Positions 57,303 through 64,000 of a DNA stretch of 64,000 bases are shown piece by piece (the first letter of the stretch is position 1; every line of letters begins with the position of its first letter). Source of the stretch: Actinosynnema sp. ALI-1.44 (GTDB lineage: Bacteria; Actinomycetota; Actinomycetes; Mycobacteriales; Pseudonocardiaceae); the NCBI RefSeq assembly GCF_001984155.1, contig NZ_MTQO01000048.1:248001-312000 (forward strand), given 5' to 3'. The position numbers and the translations under genes are program-made. The notes under the pieces were generated by a model. The model did not search any database, was not told the DNA's origin, and was given only the letters and a program-made list of their open reading frames with translations.

Positions 57303-57470
57303 GTTGTTCTCGGACATCGTAAACAAGGGGCCCAGGCGTTATTCACACCGACTCCTGGTTGCTCTCCGGTCGGCCATCTCACGCTAAACCTGTTTGTGAT
57401 GCACGCCACTGCAACACCGTTGTCGATCGGTGCGATGCCACGCGGGAAACACGTGGCAGGAGGTGTAGTG

Positions 57471-58811
57471 GTGGCGCAGTTCGTGCCCGACGAGTCAGTG
57501 GTCAATCTGGTGCTTGACCTGGCTTTGCGGATTGGTGAGGTACAGCTGAGCTCTGGTGCTGGGGCGTCTGATGTCACCGCGACGATCATTGCTGTCGCAA
57601 ACGCTTGCGGTCTTGATCGATGTGATGTGGATGTGACCTTCACCTCCATCACCGCGTGCTGTCACCGTGGGCCGGAGCATGCGCCTGTTTCGTCGATGCG
57701 TGTTGTGCGGTCGCGGGGGTTGGACTACACGCGGCTCGCTGCTGTCGAGCGCCTCGTTCGGGACATCACTCGGTTCAAGGTGACACCTGTCGACGCGCTC
57801 AAGCGGCTTGAGCGGATCACCACCGCCAAGCACCCCTATCCGCGTTGGGTCGCGACCGGTGCCTGGGCCGGGATGGCTGCCAGTGTCACCGTGCTGCTCG
57901 GTGGTGGGCCGCTGGTTGCCCTGGTTGCCGCTGTCATCACCGCTGTCATCGACCGGATCGGGCGGATGCTCAACCGGCGCAACCTGCCTTTCTTCTTCCA
58001 GCAGGTCATCGGTGGGGCGTTGGCCACGGGCGGGTCGCTCGCTGTCGTGTCCACCGGCTGGCTGGGTGAGTCGCCGACGCTTGTCGTTGCCGCTGCCATC
58101 ACCGTTCTGCTGTCCGGGCTCAGTGTGGTTGGCGCTGTGCAGGACGCCATCACCGGCTACAACGTCACCGCCGCCGGTCGGGCCATGGAGGTCGCGTTGA
58201 TGACGGCGGGCCTCATTGGTGGGGTTGTGCTGGCGTTGAACATGGCGTCCTCGCTGGGGCTGCCTCGGGTGCCGATGGCTGAGGCGTTGCCGCCGACCGC
58301 GCTGCGGTTGCCGTTGCAGGCGTTGGCTGGGGCCGCGGCGGCTGGGTGCTTCGCGCTTGCGAGCTACGCCACCATGCGCTCGCTCATGGTGGCGAGTGCG
58401 GCCGGGGCGCTGGGGGCGTTGGGTTACGGCGCGCTCGTGCTGTCCGGGGCCGGGCCGATCGTGGCTTCGGCTGTCGCCGCTGCCGGGATCGGGTTCTGCG
58501 GTGGGCTGCTGGCCCGGCGGCTGCGCATCACTCCATTGGTGGTCGCCGTGTCGGGTATGACACCCCTGTTTCCTGGGCTGACCACCTACCGCTCGTTGTA
58601 CGAACTCGCCGTCGACCACACGGCCACTGGTGTGGTGACGCTGATGACCGCCCTCGGCATCGCGTTGGCGTTGGGCGCTGGTGTTGTGCTTGGCGAGTAC
58701 CTGGCACAACCTGTACGCAGCAGTCTCGGTAGGTTGGAACGTCGGCTCGGCGCCATCAGACTTGTCGGGCCGGGCTGGCAGCGACTCGAGGCTCACGACA
58801 ACGCCGTCTAA
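57471..58811 (+). CDS. ThrE-family threonine/serine exporter
   Basis: A 446-residue membrane exporter. The N-terminal soluble domain (about 1-125, with SSGAGASDVTATIIAVANAC and FTSITACCHRGPEH) is followed by about ten helices (PYPRWVATGAWAGMAASVTV onward; GMTPLFPGLTTYRSLYEL near the end). The family includes ThrE of Corynebacterium, which exports threonine and serine. GTG at 57471 has a GGAGG site seven bases upstream; the longer frame from 57276 overlaps the tRNA. Confidence 0.9.
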   Translation: MAQFVPDESVVNLVLDLALRIGEVQLSSGAGASDVTATIIAVANACGLDRCDVDVTFTSITACCHRGPEHAPVSSMRVVRSRGLDYTRLAAVERLVRDITRFKVTPVDALKRLERITTAKHPYPRWVATGAWAGMAASVTVLLGGGPLVALVAAVITAVIDRIGRMLNRRNLPFFFQQVIGGALATGGSLAVVSTGWLGESPTLVVAAAITVLLSGLSVVGAVQDAITGYNVTAAGRAMEVALMTAGLIGGVVLALNMASSLGLPRVPMAEALPPTALRLPLQALAGAAAAGCFALASYATMRSLMVASAAGALGALGYGALVLSGAGPIVASAVAAAGIGFCGGLLARRLRITPLVVAVSGMTPLFPGLTTYRSLYELAVDHTATGVVTLMTALGIALALGAGVVLGEYLAQPVRSSLGRLERRLGAIRLVGPGWQRLEAHDNAV

Positions 58812-58910
58812 GTGAGACTTACCACCTGACCGTTTGCCGGACGCGCGCAGGCGGCATTACTGACTACTGTCTTTCTTTGGTCAGTGTCATCACAAGGAGG
58901 CTCTCTCCCG

Positions 58911-60335
58911 GTGAACAGTGGTGCGGACTTCATTGTCGTGGCCAACCGGCTGCCGGTTGACCTCGAGCGTGCACCTGACGGCACGCAGCGCTGGAAGCAC
59001 AGCCCCGGCGGGCTGGTCAGCGCGCTCGAGCCGTTCCTGCGCTCCAAGAGCGGCGCGTGGGTCGGCTGGCCGGGAGTCGCGGACGTCGACGTCGATGAGT
59101 TCGACGACGACGGCCTGCGGCTGGTCCCTGTCACGTTGTCGGCGACCGACGTCCGTGACTACTACGAGGGCTTCTCCAACGCCACGCTGTGGCCGCTGTA
59201 CCACGACGTGGTGGAGGCTCCGGTCTTCGACCGGGCGTGGTGGGACAGCTACGTGAAGGTCAACCACCGGTTCGCCGAGGCCGCGGCCGCCATCGCCGCA
59301 CCGGGCGCCACCGTGTGGGTCCAGGACTACCAGCTCCAACTCGTCCCGTCGCTGCTCCGCGAGCAGCGGCCGGACCTGCGGATCGGCTTCTTCCTGCACA
59401 TCCCGTTCCCGCCTGTCGAGCTGTTCATGCAGCTGCCGTGGCGGACGGAGATCGTGCGCGGGCTGCTCGGCGCCGACCTGGTCGGGTTCCACCGACCGGG
59501 TGGTGCCCAGAACTTCCTGTGGCTGGCTCGCCGGTTGGTCGGCCTCGAACCGAGCCGGGCCGCGGTCGGTGTGCGGACCAGACCCGGCCTCATCCACGTC
59601 GGCGACCGGCCGGTGCGGGTCGGCGCGTTCCCCATCTCGATCGACTCGGCAGGGCTGGACGGGATGGCCCGCAAACGGGACACCATCCAGCGCGCGCAGC
59701 AGATCCGGGCCGACCTCGGCAACCCGAAGAAGATCCTTCTCGGCGTCGACCGGCTCGACTACACGAAGGGCATCGACGTCCGGCTGCACGCGTTGCACGA
59801 GTTGCTCATCGAGGGAAGAGTCGACCCCGATGAGGTGACGATGGTCCAGTTGGCCACTCCGAGCCGTGAACGGGTCGAGCACTACCAGCGGATGCGCCAG
59901 GGCATCGAACAGGTCGTCAGCCGGATCAACGGCGAGTTCGGCAAGGTGGGTCACCCCGTTGTGCACTACCTGCACCAGTCCGTCGACCGGCGCGAGCTGG
60001 TCGCGTTCTTCTCCGCGGCGGACGTCATGGTGGTCACACCGGTGCGCGATGGGATGAATCTCGTGTGCAAGGAGTACGTGGCGTGCCGGCACGATCTGGG
60101 CGGGTCACTCGTTCTCAGTGAGTTCGCCGGTGCCGCCGCCGAGCTCACCAGCGCGTTCCTGGTCAACCCACATGATCTTGACGGGGTGAAGAACGCGCTG
60201 CATGCGGCCCTTACGATCGACCCAGCGGAGGGTCGCCGTAGGATGCGCGCTCTGCGACGCCAGGTCCTCACCCACGACGTCGACCGTTGGGCACGGTCGT
60301 TCCTCGAGGCTCTGGGGTCACAGGGGTTGAACTGA
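58911..60335 (+). CDS. otsA: Trehalose-6-phosphate synthase
   Basis: A 474-residue GT20 glycosyltransferase that makes trehalose-6-phosphate from UDP- or ADP-glucose and glucose-6-phosphate. Motifs: [39 protein letters not shown] and [14 protein letters not shown] at 58911 follows AAGGAGG (10 bases). The next gene encodes the phosphatase. Trehalose serves as a stress protectant and an envelope precursor in this group. Confidence 0.97.
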   Translation: MNSGADFIVVANRLPVDLERAPDGTQRWKHSPGGLVSALEPFLRSKSGAWVGWPGVADVDVDEFDDDGLRLVPVTLSATDVRDYYEGFSNATLWPLYHDVVEAPVFDRAWWDSYVKVNHRFAEAAAAIAAPGATVWVQDYQLQLVPSLLREQRPDLRIGFFLHIPFPPVELFMQLPWRTEIVRGLLGADLVGFHRPGGAQNFLWLARRLVGLEPSRAAVGVRTRPGLIHVGDRPVRVGAFPISIDSAGLDGMARKRDTIQRAQQIRADLGNPKKILLGVDRLDYTKGIDVRLHALHELLIEGRVDPDEVTMVQLATPSRERVEHYQRMRQGIEQVVSRINGEFGKVGHPVVHYLHQSVDRRELVAFFSAADVMVVTPVRDGMNLVCKEYVACRHDLGGSLVLSEFAGAAAELTSAFLVNPHDLDGVKNALHAALTIDPAEGRRRMRALRRQVLTHDVDRWARSFLEALGSQGLN

Positions 60336-60402
60336 ATCAGTTCAGATCGTAACTTCACCCAATAGTGGCAATGGCTGCCACGCTGGAGCACGAGGAGAAG
60401 GC

Positions 60403-62931
60403 GTGACTGCCGAGGCTCTCCCCGCCGAACTGAGGCGGGCGATCGTTCAGCTCGCTCGCACCCCCCGCCTGTTGGTGGCGTGCGACTACGACGGGACGCT
60501 TGCACCGATCGTCGAAGACCCGGAAAAGGCCCGGCCCCAGCCGGAATCGGTGCACGCGCTGCGTTCGCTCGCCGGACTGCACGAGACCACCACGGCGGTG
60601 ATCTCCGGCCGTGCGCTGCGTGACCTCGCGACGATGTCCCGGCTGCCTGCCGAGGTCCACCTGGTCGGCAGCCACGGATCCGAGTTCGACATCGGCTTCG
60701 TGCACTCGCTCAACGGACCCGCGCGGGAACTGCACGCGCGCGTCGAGACCGAGCTCGAGCGGCTGGTCGACGGCGCCGAGGGCGTGCACCTCGAGGTCAA
60801 GCCCGCCAGCATCGCCGTGCACTACCGGCGTGCCGAGCAGGCCGTCGCCGACCACGTCGCGGAGGCCATCCGCAACGGGCCGTGCAAGTGGGACGGCATC
60901 CAGGTCACCGAAGGCAAGGCGGTGATCGAGCTCGCCGTCGTGCAGACCGACAAGGGCCACGCGCTGGACGTGCTGCGCCACCAGATCGGCGCGACGGCCG
61001 CGATCTTCGTCGGCGACGACGTGACCGACGAGAAGGCCTTCGCCCGGCTGTCCGGGCCGGATCTCGGCGTCAAGGTCGGCGGCGGCGAGACGTTGGCCCA
61101 GTACCGCATCGACGACACCCCCGCGGTGGCCACGATGCTCGCCTTCCTGCTGGAGGAGCGGCGCAACTGGCTGTACGGCGAGCAGGCCACCCCGATCGAG
61201 CGGCTGACCATGCTGGCCAACGAGCGGTCGGTCGCGTTGCTCACGCCGGACGCCCGTGTCACCTGGTTGTGCCACCCGGAGCCGGACTCGGCGGCGGTGT
61301 TCGCCGACCTGCTCGGCGGCCCGAGCGCCGGGCACCTGTCGATCACGCCGGAGCGCGGCGGCCTGCCGCTGGGCCAGCGGTACCTGCCGGGCACCATGAC
61401 TGTGGAGACCCGCTGGTCGGGCCTGCTGGTCACGGACTACCTGGAGCACTACGCGCAGCCGCACCGCACGGACCTGATCCGCACGATCTCCGGCAGCAGC
61501 CGCACGGTCGTCGAGTTCGCGCCGCGCCCCGAGTTCGGGCAGGTGCCGGTCAAGCTGGTGCGCAACGAGAACGGCCTGCGCGTGGTCGGCACGTCCGACC
61601 CGATGGCGCTGCACTCCCCCGGCGTGGACTGGGAGATCACGTCGGACGGCATGCACGACACCGCCCGCGCGGTCGTCAGCCCGGACGGCGGGTCGGTGCT
61701 GCTGGAACTGCGTTGCGGCACGGACGACCTGTCGCCGGACCCGATCCCGGAGGCCGAGCGCAAGAAGCGCGCCAACCTGTACTGGACGGGGTGGCTGGAG
61801 TCGCTGAAGTTCCCCGAGGTCGAGCGGGAACTGGTGATCCGGTCGGCGCTCACGCTGCGTGGCCTGTGCCACAGCGAGACCGGCGGCATCATGGCGGCCG
61901 CGACGACCTCGCTGCCGGAGGAGATCGGTGGCATCCGCAACTGGGACTACCGCTACTGCTGGCTGCGTGACGGCGCGCTGACCGCGAAAGCGTTGGTGTC
62001 GCTGGGTTCCACCACCGAGGCGGAAGCGTTCCTGAACTGGGTGCACGGCGTGCTGGCCACGGTGCCCGGCCCGGAGCGGCTGCACCCGCTGTACACGCTG
62101 GCAGGCACGGGTCTCGGGCCCGAGGCCGTGATCGACACCCTGCCGGGCTATGCGGGTTCGCGGCCGGTGCGCGTCGGCAACCTGGCCAACCAGCAGGTCC
62201 AGCTCGACGTGTTCGGTCCGGTCGTCGACCTGGTCGCGGCGCTGTCGCTGGCCAGGGGCAAGCTCACCGACGACGACTGGAAGATGACCAACGCGATGGC
62301 CGAGGCCGTCGCACGCCGGTGGGAAGAACCGGACCACGGCATCTGGGAGGAGCGGCACCGCCCGCGCCACCACGTGTACTCCAAGGTGATGTGCTGGCTG
62401 ACCATCGACCGCGCCATCACGCTGGCGGAGACGTACGGCCGCACGCCGAGCCCGGACTGGCACGCGCTGCGCGACAAGATCGCACAGGACATCCTGACCA
62501 AGGGCTGGAACGACGAGGTCAAGTCGTTCACCACCGCCTACGACGGTACGGACCTGGACGCGGCGTCGTTGTTCGTCGGGCTCGCCGGTCTGATCGACCC
62601 GTCGGACGAGCGGTTCGCCTCGACGGTCACCGCGATCGAGGCCGAGCTGCGCAGTGGGTCCACTGTGTACCGCTACCACCGCGACGACGGCCTGCCCGGC
62701 AACGAGGGCGGCTTCCACCTGTGCGCCGCGTGGATGATCGAGGCGTACCTGATGTGCGGCCGTCGCACCGAGGCCGAGGACCTGTTCGCGCAGATGGTGG
62801 ACTGCGCCGGACCGACCGGTCTGCTGCCGGAGGAGTACGACCCGATCGCGGAACGGTCGCTGGGCAACCACCCGCAGGCGTACAGCCACCTGGGTCTGAT
62901 CCGCTGCGCCCAACTGCTGAGCGCCCAGTGA
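60403..62931 (+). CDS. Trehalose-6-phosphate phosphatase fused to a GH15 glucan hydrolase/trehalase
   Basis: An 842-residue two-domain protein. Residues about 10-250 are OtsB (HAD phosphatase: DYDGTLAPI with nucleophile Asp, SGRALRDLA, GDDVTDEKAF). Residues about 260-840 are a glycoside hydrolase family 15 domain (NWDYRYCWLRDG, LLPEEYDP with a catalytic Glu), the type that acts as trehalase in mycobacteria. So one chain may both make trehalose and split it to glucose; whether both domains are active is unknown. GTG at 60403 after GAGGAGAAGG. Operon with otsA. Confidence 0.93.
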   Translation: MTAEALPAELRRAIVQLARTPRLLVACDYDGTLAPIVEDPEKARPQPESVHALRSLAGLHETTTAVISGRALRDLATMSRLPAEVHLVGSHGSEFDIGFVHSLNGPARELHARVETELERLVDGAEGVHLEVKPASIAVHYRRAEQAVADHVAEAIRNGPCKWDGIQVTEGKAVIELAVVQTDKGHALDVLRHQIGATAAIFVGDDVTDEKAFARLSGPDLGVKVGGGETLAQYRIDDTPAVATMLAFLLEERRNWLYGEQATPIERLTMLANERSVALLTPDARVTWLCHPEPDSAAVFADLLGGPSAGHLSITPERGGLPLGQRYLPGTMTVETRWSGLLVTDYLEHYAQPHRTDLIRTISGSSRTVVEFAPRPEFGQVPVKLVRNENGLRVVGTSDPMALHSPGVDWEITSDGMHDTARAVVSPDGGSVLLELRCGTDDLSPDPIPEAERKKRANLYWTGWLESLKFPEVERELVIRSALTLRGLCHSETGGIMAAATTSLPEEIGGIRNWDYRYCWLRDGALTAKALVSLGSTTEAEAFLNWVHGVLATVPGPERLHPLYTLAGTGLGPEAVIDTLPGYAGSRPVRVGNLANQQVQLDVFGPVVDLVAALSLARGKLTDDDWKMTNAMAEAVARRWEEPDHGIWEERHRPRHHVYSKVMCWLTIDRAITLAETYGRTPSPDWHALRDKIAQDILTKGWNDEVKSFTTAYDGTDLDAASLFVGLAGLIDPSDERFASTVTAIEAELRSGSTVYRYHRDDGLPGNEGGFHLCAAWMIEAYLMCGRRTEAEDLFAQMVDCAGPTGLLPEEYDPIAERSLGNHPQAYSHLGLIRCAQLLSAQ

Positions 62932-62982
62932 CACATGAAGCGGTGACGTGAACACGAAGGCTGCCCGTCGGCAATAGTCGGT

Positions 62983-63549
62983 GTGAGGACTTTGACCAAC
63001 ACCGAAGCCGATGGGCAGCCGCCCCTTGGCCGGGATCGGCCCGACTTGAGCGGGCCCGATCCCGGCTTGGTCTTTGAGTGGCTGTTCGACACCCACGCCG
63101 CCGCGTTGCGGCACTATCTGGTGCGCCGGATCGGCGAGACAGCAGCGGACGACATCGTCAGCGAGACGTTCCTGGTGGCTCTGCACCAGCGACACCGCTA
63201 CGACCCGGCCCGCGCGGCCGTGCGGTCATGGCTGTACGGGATCGCCACGAACCTGATGCGACGGCACTTGCGCGACGAAGTCCGTCACCTGAAGGCGCAT
63301 TCGGCGGAAACACCGGTCGACGGGCACGCGGGCCGCGTCGCCGAACGCGTCGACGCGCAGGCCGCCGCCCAGCGACTCGCGGGCGCGCTGGCCGACCTGT
63401 CCCCCGGCGACCGGGACGTCCTGCTGTTGATCTCCTGGGCGGGCCTGGACACCAACGAGGTCGCCGAAGCACTCGACATTCCCGCGGGCACCGTGCGGTC
63501 ACGGCTGCACCGCGTCCGCAAGCAACTGCGCAAGGGCGGTGAAGCATGA
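62983..63549 (+). CDS. ECF-type RNA polymerase sigma factor
   Basis: A 188-residue sigma factor with sigma-2 (about 28-100, FDTHAAALRHYLVRRIGETA, then AAVRSWLYGIATNLMRRHL) and sigma-4 (about 130-185, TNEVAEALDIPAGTVRSRLH). GTG at 62983 (or TTG at 62992). Its stop overlaps by 4 bp the start of a membrane protein that is likely its anti-sigma or surface partner. Target genes unknown. Confidence 0.92.
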   Translation: MRTLTNTEADGQPPLGRDRPDLSGPDPGLVFEWLFDTHAAALRHYLVRRIGETAADDIVSETFLVALHQRHRYDPARAAVRSWLYGIATNLMRRHLRDEVRHLKAHSAETPVDGHAGRVAERVDAQAAAQRLAGALADLSPGDRDVLLLISWAGLDTNEVAEALDIPAGTVRSRLHRVRKQLRKGGEA

Positions 63550-64000
63550 ACGAAAACGTGCACGAGGTGTGGTCGGAGGAAGAACTCGACCGGGCGTTGG
63601 CGGTGTTGAACGCCGATGTGCCACCCGGTGACACCGCGCTCGCCAGGGCACGGGCCGAACTGCTGGCCGCGTCGGGGGCACCGCAGGCTGTCCAGCCGCC
63701 GAAGGCGAGGCGTCATTGGGGGAGGTGGGCGGCTGCGGTGGCGGTCATCGCGGCCGCCTTCGCAAGCCTGCAGGTGGTCCCGTTCGGTGACGAGTCATCG
63801 GTGCCCACCGCCGCGGCGGCGGAGTTGCTCATCAACGCGGCTGACAAGATCGGCGCGTCGGATCCGGTGGTCGGGCCGGGCCAGTACTTGTACGTCGAGG
63901 AGCACAACTGGGGCGGGATGGGGTTCTTCAGCCCGTCCGCTCCGGCGAACAACTTCTTCTACCTGGACGAGCGGTTCAACGAGACGTGGATTCCCGCGGA
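63546..64000 (+). CDS. CU044_5270-like membrane protein, 3' end outside window
   Basis: The first 151 residues of a protein that continues past the window. A hydrophilic N-terminus (about 1-60), one membrane helix (about 61-78, WAAAVAVIAAAFASLQVVP) and an outer part beginning AAAAELLINAADKIGASDP and QYLYVEEHNWG. This pattern matches the CU044_5270 family found beside ECF sigma genes, probably a membrane partner of the sigma factor. ATG overlaps the sigma stop (ATGA). Confidence 0.8.
   Translation, partial: MNENVHEVWSEEELDRALAVLNADVPPGDTALARARAELLAASGAPQAVQPPKARRHWGRWAAAVAVIAAAFASLQVVPFGDESSVPTAAAAELLINAADKIGASDPVVGPGQYLYVEEHNWGGMGFFSPSAPANNFFYLDERFNETWIPA

Noticed and set aside
57276-57470. 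Extended N-terminus of the ThrE-like protein
   Set aside because: It would begin inside the tRNA-Thr gene; a GGAGG site supports the GTG at 57471.
60355-63195. 946-codon minus-strand frame over the otsB-GH15 gene
   Set aside because: Antisense shadow of a gene with clear catalytic motifs; composition is Arg/Gly/Val low complexity.

Overview
This is a high-GC (about 70%) actinobacterial chromosome segment, most likely from the order Pseudonocardiales (an Amycolatopsis/Kibdelosporangium-like organism). The evidence is the GC-rich codon use, frequent GTG/TTG starts, a lone groEL with CIRCE operators, an AfsR/SARP regulator, type VII secretion (ESX) accessory genes, a DasR-type GlcNAc regulator with dre sites, and gene order shared with Mycobacterium. 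It carries about 60 real genes. There is no complete mobile element and no CRISPR array.

Layout. (1) 1-10.6 kb: the 3' end of a large LuxR regulator, then groEL2 under a promoter covered by two CIRCE operators, a membrane Ser/Thr kinase, an AIM24-family protein, moeA, and the phosphatidylethanolamine genes psd-pssA. (2) 9.8-20 kb: a methyltransferase, then a coupled operon of MarR, an MFS-USP fusion and a CDC48-like AAA ATPase; an HtrA-like protease, a LytR_C protein, a DUF3263 protein, peptide deformylase, a membrane DnaJ protein, an F420-type oxidoreductase and a zinc-ribbon protein. (3) 20-27.8 kb: thiamine synthesis. thiC-thiD and thiO-thiS-thiG each follow a TPP riboswitch, and thiE is divergent from thiO. 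An anion-binding sensor-like protein and a MarR regulator lie among them. The order groEL2, moeA, psd, pssA, ATPase, LytR_C, DUF3263, def, thiC, thiD, thiG, thiS, thiO, thiE matches the Rv0414-Rv0440 region of M. tuberculosis, so this is an ancestral core block with local insertions.

(4) 27.9-32.3 kb: a secreted streptogrisin-type protease, a membrane protein, a threonine dehydratase-like enzyme and a DHA2 efflux pump. (5) 32.3-36.7 kb: an aminosugar locus with dasR, a SIS-domain enzyme, nagA and nagK and two dre-like operators. (6) 36.6-40.4 kb: a DUF3159 protein and an ESX accessory operon (WXG-like protein, DUF3558 lipoprotein, PPE protein, EspG) without the secretion core. (7) 40.6-47.5 kb: a GDSL hydrolase, an AfsR/SARP regulator and ectABCD for ectoine and hydroxyectoine. 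(8) 47.7-52.4 kb: an aldo/keto reductase, a nucleotide-cyclase-like protein beside a Crp/Fnr regulator, and DUF445 and Abi-alpha-like membrane-associated proteins.

(9) 52.6-57.3 kb: a scarred accessory region. It runs from a tRNA 3'-half relic that supplies a gene's stop codon, through a metallophosphoesterase, a degenerate stretch, an alpha/beta hydrolase and a YCII-ECF42 sigma pair, to an integrase stub beside an intact tRNA-Thr(TGT). (10) 57.4-64 kb: a ThrE-type exporter, then otsA and an otsB-GH15 fusion for trehalose, and an ECF sigma factor with the start of its membrane partner.

Themes: osmoprotection (ectoine, trehalose), nutrient-linked control (DasR, TPP riboswitches), heat shock (HrcA/CIRCE), and near-identical intergenic palindromes used as bidirectional terminators between convergent genes.
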